A program made the position numbers and the translations under genes. A stretch of DNA of 13,524 nt from UBA4615 sp044342535 (lineage in GTDB: Bacteria > Pseudomonadota > Gammaproteobacteria > Burkholderiales > Burkholderiaceae_E), in assembly GCA_044342535.1 (NCBI GenBank), contig JBIIPQ010000087.1, positions 1-13,524 on the forward strand, read 5' to 3'. Shown here piece after piece: positions 1 through 6,971 of the stretch (positions are counted from its first letter, which is position 1; each line of letters begins with the position of its first letter). Below the pieces are notes generated by a model that worked only from the letters and a program-made list of their open reading frames with translations, ran no database searches and was not told the origin of the DNA.

Positions 1-492
1 GGCGACCAGCCCGATCGCCAGCACCGCGGTGCCGAGCGAGGGCGAGAACAGCGTCATCAGCACCATCGCGAACAGCAGCGAGGGCATGACCTGGAAGACC
101 TCGGTGAGCCGCGACAGCAGCTCGTCGACCCAACCGCCGAGGTAGCCCGCGAGCGCGCCGACGGTCAGGCCGATGGTGACGGTGATGGCCGCCGCGGCGA
201 GCCCGACGGCGAGGGTCGCGCGGCCGCCGACCGCCATGCCGGCGAGGATGTCGCGGCCGAGGTAGTCGGTGCCCAGCGGCAGCGCGGCCTGCTCGAAGGG
301 GGGCGTGAACGGGGCGCCGACGATGTCGAAGGGCGGCACCGGCCAGAGCGTCGGGCCGAGCGCCATCGTGACGATCACCAGCGCGAGCATCGCCAGGCCG
401 AGCACCGCAGCGCGGTTGCGGCGGAACACGCGCCAGGCCTCGCGCGAGGGCGAGGGCGAGGGCGAGGGCGGAGCGGACATCGGTGCGGACAT
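1..492 (-). CDS. DppC-type ABC transporter permease, 3' part beyond window
   Basis: Inner-membrane permease of a peptide/nickel-type (DppC/OppC) ABC importer. It would form the channel together with the DppB-type permease encoded just upstream. 164 codons are visible from ATG 492; the C-terminal half, including the EAA loop that contacts the ATPase, lies beyond base 1. The N-terminus is cytoplasmic and carries a Ser-Pro repeat (residues about 10-16), then AWRVFRRNR and a first membrane helix (about 30-46). The family signature LGTDYLGRDIL follows at about 73-83, then further hydrophobic segments. ATG 492 lies 4 bp after the DppB stop codon, so translational coupling is likely. ATG 480 is an in-frame alternative four codons later. 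The family call is firm; the substrate cannot be read from the sequence. Confidence 0.9.
   Translation of the reverse strand, partial: MSAPMSAPPSPSPSPSREAWRVFRRNRAAVLGLAMLALVIVTMALGPTLWPVPPFDIVGAPFTPPFEQAALPLGTDYLGRDILAGMAVGGRATLAVGLAAAAITVTIGLTVGALAGYLGGWVDELLSRLTEVFQVMPSLLFAMVLMTLFSPSLGTAVLAIGLVA
446..469 (-). repeat. Hexanucleotide tandem repeat (GAGGGC)x4 inside the DppC-type gene
   Basis: Four perfect head-to-tail copies of GAGGGC on the plus strand. On the coding (minus) strand they encode the Ser-Pro run near the permease N-terminus. The unit is two codons, so copy-number change by slippage would lengthen or shorten the cytoplasmic tail without shifting the frame. Confidence 0.85.
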
Positions 493-496
493 CGGG

Positions 497-1471
497 TCAG
501 CGGCTCCTCAGCCTCGGGTCGATCCAGCGGTAGGCGAGGTCGGTGAGCTGGTTGGCGACGATCACCAGCACCGAGGAGAAGAACAGCACGCCGAGCAGCG
601 TCGGATAGTCGCGCCCGAGGATCGAGTCGAAGGCCAGCGTGCCCAGCCCCGGCCAGGAGAAGACCGTCTCGACCAGCACCGCGCCGGACACCAGGTTGCC
701 GAACTGCAGCCCGGCGATGGTGACCACCGGCATCAGCGCGTTGCGCAGCGCGTGCTTCCAGACGACGACCCGTTCGGACAGCCCCTTGGCGCGCGCCGTG
801 CGCACGTAGTCGGCGCCGAGCACCTCGAGCATGCTGGCGCGCGACAGGCGGCTGTACTGCGCCATGTAGACGATCGCCAGCGTGAACGCCGGCAGCACCA
901 GGTGGTGCAGCACGTCGAGCGAGGTGACCCACCAGCCTCCGAAGACGCGCACGTCGCGCATGCCTGCGATCGGCATGATCGGGAACACCTTGCCGAACAG
1001 GATCACCAGCAGGATGCCGGTCCAGAAGGTGGGCATCGAGTAGCCGACGAGCGACAGCACGGTGACCGCGCTGCTGCCCAGGCCCTGCGGGCGGCGCGAG
1101 GCCCAGACGCCGACCGCGGTGCCCACGACGATCGCCGCGAGCAGCGCGGTGGCCACCAGCAGCACGGTCGCCGGCAGCCGCTGCAGGATCAGGTCGGTGA
1201 CCGCGACGTTGTAGAGGTAGGACTGGCCGAGGTCGCCCCGCAGCGCGCGGCCGACGTAGGTCGCGTACTGCTCGGGCAGGGGCCGGTCGAGCCCGTAGGT
1301 CTTGCGGATCGAGGCGAGCGTGGCCTGGTCGGCGCCACCCATCTCGCCGGCGATGACCATCGCCGGGTCGCCGGGCGCGGCGTGGATCAGCACGAAGTTG
1401 ATCGTGAGGACCGCGAAGATCAGTCCGCCGGCGTACGCGAGGCGCTTGAGGAGGAGGGCGAGGACGGACAT
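497..1471 (-). CDS. DppB-type ABC transporter permease
   Basis: 324-residue inner-membrane permease of the dipeptide/oligopeptide/nickel ABC importer family, close to the usual DppB length. The first membrane helix (about 9-31) is followed by HAAPGDPA (30-37), the classic DppB N-terminal signature. The periplasmic segment includes LDRPLPEQYATYV (61-73). Five more hydrophobic segments follow. The EAA-type loop, GADYVRTARAKGLSERVVV (219-237) then HALRNALMP, is where the ATPase docks. The C-terminus is DLAYRWIDPRLRSR. The reading frame stays open far upstream, but that extension lies over the GTPase gene. ATG 1471, which directly precedes the conserved N-terminus, is therefore the start. It lies 32 bp after the GTPase stop with no strong Shine-Dalgarno, and 4 bp before the DppC-type gene. 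Substrate unknown. Confidence 0.95.
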   Translation of the reverse strand: MSVLALLLKRLAYAGGLIFAVLTINFVLIHAAPGDPAMVIAGEMGGADQATLASIRKTYGLDRPLPEQYATYVGRALRGDLGQSYLYNVAVTDLILQRLPATVLLVATALLAAIVVGTAVGVWASRRPQGLGSSAVTVLSLVGYSMPTFWTGILLVILFGKVFPIMPIAGMRDVRVFGGWWVTSLDVLHHLVLPAFTLAIVYMAQYSRLSRASMLEVLGADYVRTARAKGLSERVVVWKHALRNALMPVVTIAGLQFGNLVSGAVLVETVFSWPGLGTLAFDSILGRDYPTLLGVLFFSSVLVIVANQLTDLAYRWIDPRLRSR

Positions 1472-1503
1472 GCGTGGGCCAGTGTACCGCCGCGTCCGGG
1501 GGC

Positions 1504-2496
1504 TCAGCCGCGCGGCACGTCGAGGGGGCGCAGCCCCGGCACGGCGTGGATCGCTGCGGCATCGAGTGCGCCGCGTCGGCCGATCAGCACGAGCCGGGAC
1601 GGCAGGGCCGGGTCGGCGGCGGGCGTGCCGGGCACGGCGGGCGTGACGCGTACGCGCGCGCCCACTGCCTGCACCACCCAGGCGGCGCCCTCGGCGTCGC
1701 GCACCACGCCCTTGGCGCGCAGCAGGCCGAGCGCCGGGTCGGCGAGCTGCCGGGCGAGGGCCTGCGGGTCGAGCGGTCCGGCGGGCGCGACGAGGCGTGT
1801 CTCGTAGTCGGCCGCAGCGGGGCGGGGCGGGGCGATCCGGGTCGGCGCCGGGGTGCGGTGAGGCGCCACCGCGTCGAGCCCGGCACCGGGCCAGGCGCCG
1901 AGTCTCGTGCCGATCACCGCACCGATCACCGCATCCGGCGGCACGTCCGCGTCGACCGCGTCGAGGCGGACGGCGCGCGGCGCGGCCTCGGCGAGCCAGG
2001 CGTGCAGCGCGCCGAGGGCCTCGGGCGCGATGAGGTCGGTCTTGTTCAGCACCAGCAGGTCGGCGTCGGCGAGCTGCTGGCGCACGGTGTCGCCGACCCA
2101 GGGGTCGTCGGCACGCGTGCGGATCGTCTCGGCGTCGGCCACGACCACGACCCCGTCGGCATCGAGTCCCGGTACCAGCCGCACGGCGCGCGCGACCGCG
2201 CCCGGCAGCGCCACGCCGCTGGTCTCGATCAGCACCACGTCGGGCGGCGCGATCCGTCCGGGCAGGGCCATCAGCCCGGCGACGAGGTCGCTGCCGACGG
2301 CGCAGCACACGCAGCCGCCGGCTAGGTTCAGCACGTCGCCGTCGCGCGACTCGATCAGGTCCGCGTCGATGCCGATCTCGCCGAAGTCGTTGACCACCAC
2401 CGCGATCCGCCGGCCGGCCGCACCGCGCAGCATGCGGTTCACCAGCGTGGTCTTGCCCGCGCCGAGGTAGCCGCCTACGACGACCGTGGAGAGCAT
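1504..2496 (-). CDS. COG0523/CobW-family P-loop GTPase, putative metal chaperone
   Basis: 330-residue G3E-family GTPase (CobW/YjiA/P47K group). The Walker A motif is GGYLGAGKTTL (8-18). The subfamily metal-binding motif GCVCC (61-65, Cys62, Cys64, Cys65) follows, then ETSG (91-94) as the switch region and NKTD (151-154) as guanine-specificity motif. A CobW C-terminal domain covers about 222-320. The His-rich linker often seen between the domains is absent; the linker around 200-220 is Pro/Ala-rich with one His. Family members use GTP to deliver metals such as zinc or cobalt to client proteins. The gene starts 7 bp after the amidohydrolase stop with no clear ribosome site, suggesting coupled translation. 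That placement points to the amidohydrolase as client (inference). A role in cobalamin synthesis is unlikely, as no cob genes are nearby. Confidence 0.92.
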   Translation of the reverse strand: MLSTVVVGGYLGAGKTTLVNRMLRGAAGRRIAVVVNDFGEIGIDADLIESRDGDVLNLAGGCVCCAVGSDLVAGLMALPGRIAPPDVVLIETSGVALPGAVARAVRLVPGLDADGVVVVADAETIRTRADDPWVGDTVRQQLADADLLVLNKTDLIAPEALGALHAWLAEAAPRAVRLDAVDADVPPDAVIGAVIGTRLGAWPGAGLDAVAPHRTPAPTRIAPPRPAAADYETRLVAPAGPLDPQALARQLADPALGLLRAKGVVRDAEGAAWVVQAVGARVRVTPAVPGTPAADPALPSRLVLIGRRGALDAAAIHAVPGLRPLDVPRG

Positions 2497-2503
2497 CGCC
2501 GGC

Positions 2504-4159
2504 TCAGGCGCCGCCGGCCGGAAAGAGGCGCCCGCCCTGTACGGTGCCCCAGACGCCGACGTCCTTCAGCGCCTCGGGGGCGACCTCGAGCGGGTCGTCC
2601 TCGAGCACCGCGAAGTCGGCGCGCTTGCCGCACTCGATCGAGCCGATCTCGCCGTCGAGGTGCAGCGTCCAGGCCGCCCCCAGCGTGATCGCGCGCAGCG
2701 CGTCGGCGACCGGGATGCGCTCGTGCGCGCCGAGCAGGCGGCCGCTCGCCGTGCGCCGGTTCACCGCGCACCAGGCGACGTGCAGCGGGCCGAGCGGGGT
2801 CACCGGCGCGTCCGAGTGGATCGTGTAGGCCACGCCGATGTCCTGCGCGCTGCGGCAGGGGTTCATCCGCTCGGCGCGGTCGGGGCCGACGGTCTGGTCG
2901 TGGTGCGCGTCGCCCCAGTAGAAGTGGTGGTTGGCGAAGAAGTTCGCGCACAGCCCGAGCGCCTTCATGCGCCGCAGCTGCGCCGAGTCGGCGAGCTGGC
3001 AGTGCTGCAGCACGAAGCGGTGGTCGGGCGAGGGGTGCGCCCGCAGCGCCGACTCCAGGCTCTCGATCGCGAGGTCGATCGCGGCATCGCCGTTGGTGTG
3101 CGTGTGGATCTGGATGCCGTGCTCGAGGCCGAGCGCGAACAGCGCGCGCAGCGTCTCGGGCTCGATGTACCACATGCCTTGCGGCGCACCGTTGTGGTAG
3201 CCCGGCCAGCGCATGCGGGCGGTGAAGCCCTGGATCGAGCCGTCGGCATGGGCCTTGACGCGGCCGAGCCGCAGCCGGTCCGTCGAACGGGCCTTCAGGC
3301 CGATCGCACGCTCGACCGCGCCCTTCGGCGTGTGGCCGCGGACGTGCATCGCCGGCACGAAGCGCAGCGGAAAGGTGTCCTCGCCGGTCACCCGCAGCAG
3401 CGACTCGATCGCGTCGTCCGGGATCGGCGTGGCGAGGTCGGTGGCCGTGGTGGTCCCGGTGCGTACCGCGAGCTTCGCGAACGCGCGCAGCCCGACCTCG
3501 TCGCCCGCCAGGGCCGCGCGGTCCACGCCCAGCTTGAGCAGCACCGGCATCATCGCCTCGGGGCCGCGCAGCTCGCCCATCGGCAGGCGCGTCTCGTCGA
3601 GCGGGATGCCCGGGTGGTCGTGGTCGGTGCGCAGGTAGCCGGCGAGCGCGAGCGCCGCCGTGCTGGCGTTGGTGATGTGACCGCTGGCGTGGACGATGCC
3701 GATCGGGCGCTCCGGGCTCACCGCGTCCAGGTCGTGGCGCGTCATGCGTCGCGAGCCGAAGTAGAGCGGGTCCAGCCCCCAGCCGAACAGCGGCGCCTTC
3801 GGGTCGGCGAGCGCCGCGTGCGCCTCGCGCAGGCGGGCCACCACGGCCTCGATCGAGCGGGCACCCTCCCAGACGCGGCCGTCCGGGTCGGTGCGGTCGA
3901 AGAAGCCGCAGTAGACATAGCGCCAGTAGGTGCCCTCGCCGACATGGCTGTGCCCCTCGACGAAGCCCGGCAGCAGCACGCGGCCCGCGAATCGCTCGTC
4001 GAGGTCGAACGGCCCCCAGCCGCGCAGCGTCTCGGGCGTGCCGACGCCGAGCACCCGGCCGTCGCGGACCGCGACGTGCGTGGCCTGCGGTCGGGCCGGA
4101 TCCATCGTGTGGATGCGGCGGGCGGCGTAGACGACGGTCCTGCCTGCGGTCTGGGACAT
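2504..4159 (-). CDS. YtcJ/NfdA-type metal-dependent amidohydrolase
   Basis: 551 residues, the usual size for the amidohydrolase_3 group (YtcJ, N-substituted formamide deformylase), which hydrolyses C-N bonds at a metal centre. An N-terminal beta-sandwich strand (VVYAARRIHTMD) leads to GFVEGHSH with metal ligands His70 and His72. Lys302 in VKAHADGS is the likely bridging carboxylated lysine. His352 and His354 in IHTHTNGD, His386 in LQHCQL, and the catalytic Asp450 in HSDAPV complete the site. The C-terminal sandwich returns with GSIECGKRADFAVLEDDPL (about 506-524). No signal peptide is seen, so it is cytoplasmic and would act after import. ATG 4159 has a GAGG about 8 bp upstream on the coding strand. 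It is second in the operon, between the binding protein and the GTPase. The exact substrate of this family is hard to predict. Confidence 0.93.
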   Translation of the reverse strand: MSQTAGRTVVYAARRIHTMDPARPQATHVAVRDGRVLGVGTPETLRGWGPFDLDERFAGRVLLPGFVEGHSHVGEGTYWRYVYCGFFDRTDPDGRVWEGARSIEAVVARLREAHAALADPKAPLFGWGLDPLYFGSRRMTRHDLDAVSPERPIGIVHASGHITNASTAALALAGYLRTDHDHPGIPLDETRLPMGELRGPEAMMPVLLKLGVDRAALAGDEVGLRAFAKLAVRTGTTTATDLATPIPDDAIESLLRVTGEDTFPLRFVPAMHVRGHTPKGAVERAIGLKARSTDRLRLGRVKAHADGSIQGFTARMRWPGYHNGAPQGMWYIEPETLRALFALGLEHGIQIHTHTNGDAAIDLAIESLESALRAHPSPDHRFVLQHCQLADSAQLRRMKALGLCANFFANHHFYWGDAHHDQTVGPDRAERMNPCRSAQDIGVAYTIHSDAPVTPLGPLHVAWCAVNRRTASGRLLGAHERIPVADALRAITLGAAWTLHLDGEIGSIECGKRADFAVLEDDPLEVAPEALKDVGVWGTVQGGRLFPAGGA

Positions 4160-4229
4160 CGGGGCCTCGGGTCGAGATCGGTATCGGTATCGGTATCGCG
4201 CGAAGGTACTCCGCCGCCCTGGCCCGGCT
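4160..4229 (-). promoter_or_regulatory. Spacer between binding-protein and amidohydrolase genes
   Basis: This 70-bp gap is the largest in the minus-strand operon. It contains a hexamer tandem repeat (4177-4198) and the GAGG used by the amidohydrolase start. A GC-rich dyad (CCCGG near 4223, CCGGG at 4236-4240) overlaps the binding-protein stop. A 3' hairpin after a binding-protein gene is a common way to raise its transcript level relative to the downstream genes. That role is inferred here and no T-tract is present. Confidence 0.3.
4177..4198. repeat. Hexanucleotide tandem repeat (ATCGGT)x3.7, intergenic
   Basis: Three perfect copies of ATCGGT followed by ATCG. The repeat sits 18-39 bp upstream of the amidohydrolase ATG and outside any gene. 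A change in copy number would alter the length of the untranslated leader, not a protein. Confidence 0.8.
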
Positions 4230-5825
4230 TCAGGCCCGGGTCGGCGACAGCTCGTGCTGCGGCGACATCACGCCCCACACCGAGGCTTTCGGCGACGCGA
4301 TGCGCCGGTAGCCGACCGCGTAGTTCGGCTCGATCAGGTAGGCGATCGGGCAGTCGTCGACCACCAGCTTCTGGAAGTCGCGATACAGCGCCTTGCGCCG
4401 GGCGGGATCGCGCTCCTTCGCGGCCGCCGCGAGCAGCTCGTCGACCTTGGGGTTGGCGTACTGCTGCGTGTTCGACCAGATGACACCCTCGCGGATGTTG
4501 CTGCTCTGGTAGGTGCGGTGCACGCCGATCACCGGATCGCCCCAGTTCCACACCGAGTCGAGCGTCATGTCGAACTGGAAGCTCGAGACGCGACGCGCCC
4601 AGGTGGGGAAGTCGGGCGAGGCGCGCAGCTGAACCTCGATGCCGACCTTCGAGAGCGCCGGGCGCATGTACTCGGCGAGCGTGCGCTGGTCGGCGGTGCC
4701 GGGCGCGACGTCGAGCGAGAGCTGCAGCCGGGTGCCGTTGGCGCCGGGCTTGAGACCCGCGGCGTCGAGCAGCTGCATCGACTTCTGGAGGTTCAGGTCG
4801 TAGGGCTCGACGTCCGCCGAGTAGAGCGGGCTGCTGCTGGAGATCGGGCCGGTCGAGCGCTTGTGCAGGCCGGCGAACAGCGTCTTCACCGCGAAGTCGC
4901 GGTCGATGGCGTACGAGATCGCCTGGCGCACGCGCTTGTCCTGCAGCTGCGGATGCCGGCAGTTGAATCCGAGCCACACCAGCGGCCCGATGCCGCGCGC
5001 GGCCGACGAGATCACCGTCGCGCCCGGTACCTTCTTCGCGCGCTCGATGTCGCGCGGGTCGGACAGCGAGACATTGATGTCCACCTCGCCGCGCTCGAAG
5101 GCGAGCAGCAGGCTCGCCGAGTCCTTGTACTCGCGCACGATCAGCCGGTCGAGCAGCGGGCGGTCCTTGACGAAGAACCTGTCGAAGCGCTCGAGGATCA
5201 GGTGCTCGCCGGGCTTGAACTCGGCCACCTTGAACGGGCCGGAGCCGACGACGTTGCTGCCGTTGCGCGGGTGGGTGGCGAGCGGCTGGCCGTCGCCGTA
5301 GACGTGCTTCGGCAGGATCGGCAGGAACACGGTGGTCATCGCGAGCGCGAGCGCCGGATGCGGCTCGGACAGCCGGATGATCGCGGTGTGCCGATCCGGC
5401 AGGGTCACGGCGTTGACCGGCGCGAACATCGACTTGAACGGATGGTTGTCGCGCACCGCCTCGACCGAGAACTGCACGTCCTCGGCGGTGATCGGACGGC
5501 CGTCGTGGAAGACCGCGTCGCGGCGCAGGTGCAGCGTGATGCTGCGCGCGTCCTCGGAGACGCTCCAGCGCTCGGCCAGCATCGGCGTCGGCCTCCAGTC
5601 GTCGTCGATGCCCATCGGCGTGGTGAAGATCTGCGCGCCGGGCATCATCGTCGCGATGCCCGACTGCACCGCCGGGTTCAGGTGGCGCGGACGCAGCGGG
5701 CTGCCGATGACCACGGTGCCGCCGCGGGCGGCCTGAGCGAGCACGGACATGGGCACGCCGAACGCGGTGGCGCCGGTGCCTGCGGCGAGGGTCTGGAGCA
5801 GGGCGCGGCGGGTCGGATCGGTCAT
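4230..5825 (-). CDS. Peptide/nickel-class ABC transporter substrate-binding protein
   Basis: 531-residue extracytoplasmic solute-binding protein of the SBP_bac_5 family (DppA/OppA type), of usual length. The N-terminus MTDPTRRALLQ has a twin-arginine-like motif (Arg6, Arg7). A hydrophobic stretch and an AQA cleavage site near residue 32 follow, so export is by Tat or Sec. Mature-domain signatures include RHLNPAVQSG (47-56) and HDGRPITAEDVQFSVEAV (107-124), the family hallmark. It captures substrate in the periplasm for the two downstream permeases. An upstream ATG at 5858 would add 11 residues; 5825 is preferred because it gives a compact signal peptide. It is first in the minus-strand operon and divergent from the PLP enzyme gene. 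Ligand unknown; peptides, acyl-amines and other amides are all possible. Confidence 0.93.
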   Translation of the reverse strand: MTDPTRRALLQTLAAGTGATAFGVPMSVLAQAARGGTVVIGSPLRPRHLNPAVQSGIATMMPGAQIFTTPMGIDDDWRPTPMLAERWSVSEDARSITLHLRRDAVFHDGRPITAEDVQFSVEAVRDNHPFKSMFAPVNAVTLPDRHTAIIRLSEPHPALALAMTTVFLPILPKHVYGDGQPLATHPRNGSNVVGSGPFKVAEFKPGEHLILERFDRFFVKDRPLLDRLIVREYKDSASLLLAFERGEVDINVSLSDPRDIERAKKVPGATVISSAARGIGPLVWLGFNCRHPQLQDKRVRQAISYAIDRDFAVKTLFAGLHKRSTGPISSSSPLYSADVEPYDLNLQKSMQLLDAAGLKPGANGTRLQLSLDVAPGTADQRTLAEYMRPALSKVGIEVQLRASPDFPTWARRVSSFQFDMTLDSVWNWGDPVIGVHRTYQSSNIREGVIWSNTQQYANPKVDELLAAAAKERDPARRKALYRDFQKLVVDDCPIAYLIEPNYAVGYRRIASPKASVWGVMSPQHELSPTRA

Positions 5826-5902
5826 GACGGGTGCCTGGTCACGGAGCGGGTGCTCCATGCTGCCATGCCTGCGGCCGGATGGCGCGGTGTAGCATCCGGC
5901 CG
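5826..5902. promoter_or_regulatory. Divergent promoter region between importer operon and PLP enzyme
   Basis: This 77-bp spacer must hold the promoters for both directions unless they lie inside the genes. It contains a perfect 5-bp hairpin, GGAGC-GGGT-GCTCC (5843-5856), and a larger perfect inverted repeat (5872-5902). A TAGCAT at 5890-5895 matches a -10 box at four of six positions and would place a transcript start close to the plus-strand ATG at 5903. No convincing -35 box was found and no regulator gene is in the window. Confidence 0.4.
5872..5902. repeat. Perfect 10-bp inverted repeat, probable operator or leader hairpin
   Basis: The left arm CGGCCGGATG (5872-5881) and right arm CATCCGGCCG (5893-5902) are exact reverse complements separated by 11 bp. 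The right arm ends immediately before the ATG of the PLP enzyme. The 21-bp centre-to-centre spacing is two helical turns, as expected for a dimeric repressor or activator site. As RNA it would form a stable hairpin against the start codon. Confidence 0.6.
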
Positions 5903-6865
5903 ATGAGCGCTCCCGACTTCTCCGACGTCCTCGCCGCGGCCGCCCGGCTCGACGGCGTCGCGCACCGCACGCCGGTGCTGACCTCGCGCACCGCCGACGC
6001 CCTGACCGGCGCGCGGCTCTACTTCAAGTGCGAGAACCTGCAGCGCGGCGGCGCGTTCAAGTTCCGCGGCGCCTACAACGCGATCGCGGCGCTGCCCGAG
6101 GCGCAGCGCCGCGCCGGCGTGGTGGCCTTCTCGTCGGGGAACCATGCCCAGGCGATGGCGTATGCCGCCTCGCTCCTCGCCGTGCCGGCGGTCATCGTGA
6201 TGCCCTCGGACGCGCCGGCCTCCAAGGTCGCTGCGACGAAAGGCTACGGCGGCGAGGTGGTGCACTACGACCGGTACACCGAGGACCGCGAGGCGATCGG
6301 CCGGCGCATCGCCGCAGAGCGCGGCTCGACGCTGATCCCGCCCTACGACCACCGCGACGTGATCGCCGGGCAGGGGACCGCGGCGCGCGAGCTGTTCGAC
6401 GAGGTGGGCGAGCTCGACCTGCTGCTGTCGTGCCTCGGCGGCGGCGGCCTGACGGCCGGCTCGGTGCTCGCGGCCGAGGCGATGTCGCCGCGCTGCGCGG
6501 TGTGGGGCGTCGAGCCCGAGGCGGGCGACGACGGCCGCCGCTCGCTGGCCGAGGGGCGGATCGTGCACATCGAGGTGCCGCGCACGCTCGCCGACGGCGC
6601 GCAGACACAGCACCTGGGCGAGCTCACCTTCGCGATCCTCAGGCGTCGCGCCGCCGGCGTGGCGGTGGTGTCGGATGCGGCGCTGGTGTCGGCGATGCGC
6701 TTCTTCGCCGAGCGGATGAAGCTCGTGGTCGAGCCGACCGGCGCGCTCGCGGCGGCCGCCGCGTTCACCGGGGCGGTGCCGGTCGCCGGCCTGCGGGTCG
6801 GCGTGCTGGTCAGCGGCGGGAACGTCGACGTGGGGCGCTACGCAGCGCTGCTGCAGGGGACCTGA
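5903..6865 (+). CDS. PLP-dependent serine/threonine dehydratase-like lyase
   Basis: 320-residue fold-type-II pyridoxal-phosphate enzyme of the threonine dehydratase / serine racemase / hydroxyaspartate ammonia-lyase group. It has no C-terminal ACT domain, so it is not the allosteric biosynthetic IlvA. GGAFKFRGAYNA supplies the Schiff-base lysine Lys53. SSGNHAQA (77-84) binds the substrate carboxylate. The glycine loop GGGG (179-182) holds the PLP phosphate, and VSGGNVDV lies near the C-terminus. These enzymes eliminate a beta-substituent from an amino acid, giving a 2-oxo acid and ammonia. ATG 5903 is chosen because MSAPDFSDVLAAAARL matches the usual family start; the GTG extension at 5831 crosses the inverted repeat. 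There is no visible Shine-Dalgarno. Substrate could be serine, threonine, 3-hydroxyaspartate or another beta-substituted amino acid. Confidence 0.9.
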   Translation: MSAPDFSDVLAAAARLDGVAHRTPVLTSRTADALTGARLYFKCENLQRGGAFKFRGAYNAIAALPEAQRRAGVVAFSSGNHAQAMAYAASLLAVPAVIVMPSDAPASKVAATKGYGGEVVHYDRYTEDREAIGRRIAAERGSTLIPPYDHRDVIAGQGTAARELFDEVGELDLLLSCLGGGGLTAGSVLAAEAMSPRCAVWGVEPEAGDDGRRSLAEGRIVHIEVPRTLADGAQTQHLGELTFAILRRRAAGVAVVSDAALVSAMRFFAERMKLVVEPTGALAAAAAFTGAVPVAGLRVGVLVSGGNVDVGRYAALLQGT

Positions 6866-6878
6866 GCGGGCGCCCCGC
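6866..6878 (+). terminator. GC hairpin directly after the PLP enzyme stop codon
   Basis: GCGGG (6866-6870), a 3-base loop CGC, then CCCGC (6874-6878). The stem is perfect and begins at the base after the stop codon. No T-tract follows, so it may be only a weak or factor-assisted terminator separating this gene from the molybdoenzyme operon. Confidence 0.35.
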
Positions 6879-6971
6879 GGCGCGGGTTGGCAACGATCCG
6901 GAATATCGATACCGGGAATCGTCAGTTCCGGGCGTCGGCGAAGTGTGGCAGGGCCTAGAATCGTCGGGGAC
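6879..6971 (+). promoter_or_regulatory. Probable promoter region of the soe operon
   Basis: The gap has a locally AT-richer patch at 6900-6923, unusual in this GC-rich window. It includes the palindrome TATCGATA (6904-6911). The 8-mer GAATCGTC occurs twice, at 6916-6923 and 6958-6965, exactly 42 bp apart (four helical turns). TAGAAT at 6956-6961 matches a -10 box at five of six positions and lies 10 bp before the soeA ATG, but no good -35 box is spaced correctly. GGGGA at 6966-6970 may act as a very close ribosome site. Together these suggest a regulated promoter giving a short or nearly absent leader. Confidence 0.4.

Noticed and set aside
269..1807. 512-residue plus-strand open frame over the permease genes
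   Set aside because: It is antisense to two permeases with clear motifs, has no domain of its own, and shows low-complexity EGEG/GADIG runs derived from the tandem repeat.
1472..2308. N-terminal extension of the DppB-type permease frame to 2308
   Set aside because: The extra 279 residues are Arg/Ala-rich, overlap the GTPase gene in another frame, and precede a normal DppB N-terminus at ATG 1471.
2486..5906. Long plus-strand open frames opposite the amidohydrolase and binding-protein genes
   Set aside because: They show no recognisable domains and have Arg/Gln/Val-rich composition typical of antisense shadows. The minus-strand products carry complete family signatures.
5903..6865. Biosynthetic threonine deaminase IlvA
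   Set aside because: The protein is 320 aa and lacks the C-terminal regulatory ACT-like domains. No branched-chain amino acid genes are nearby.
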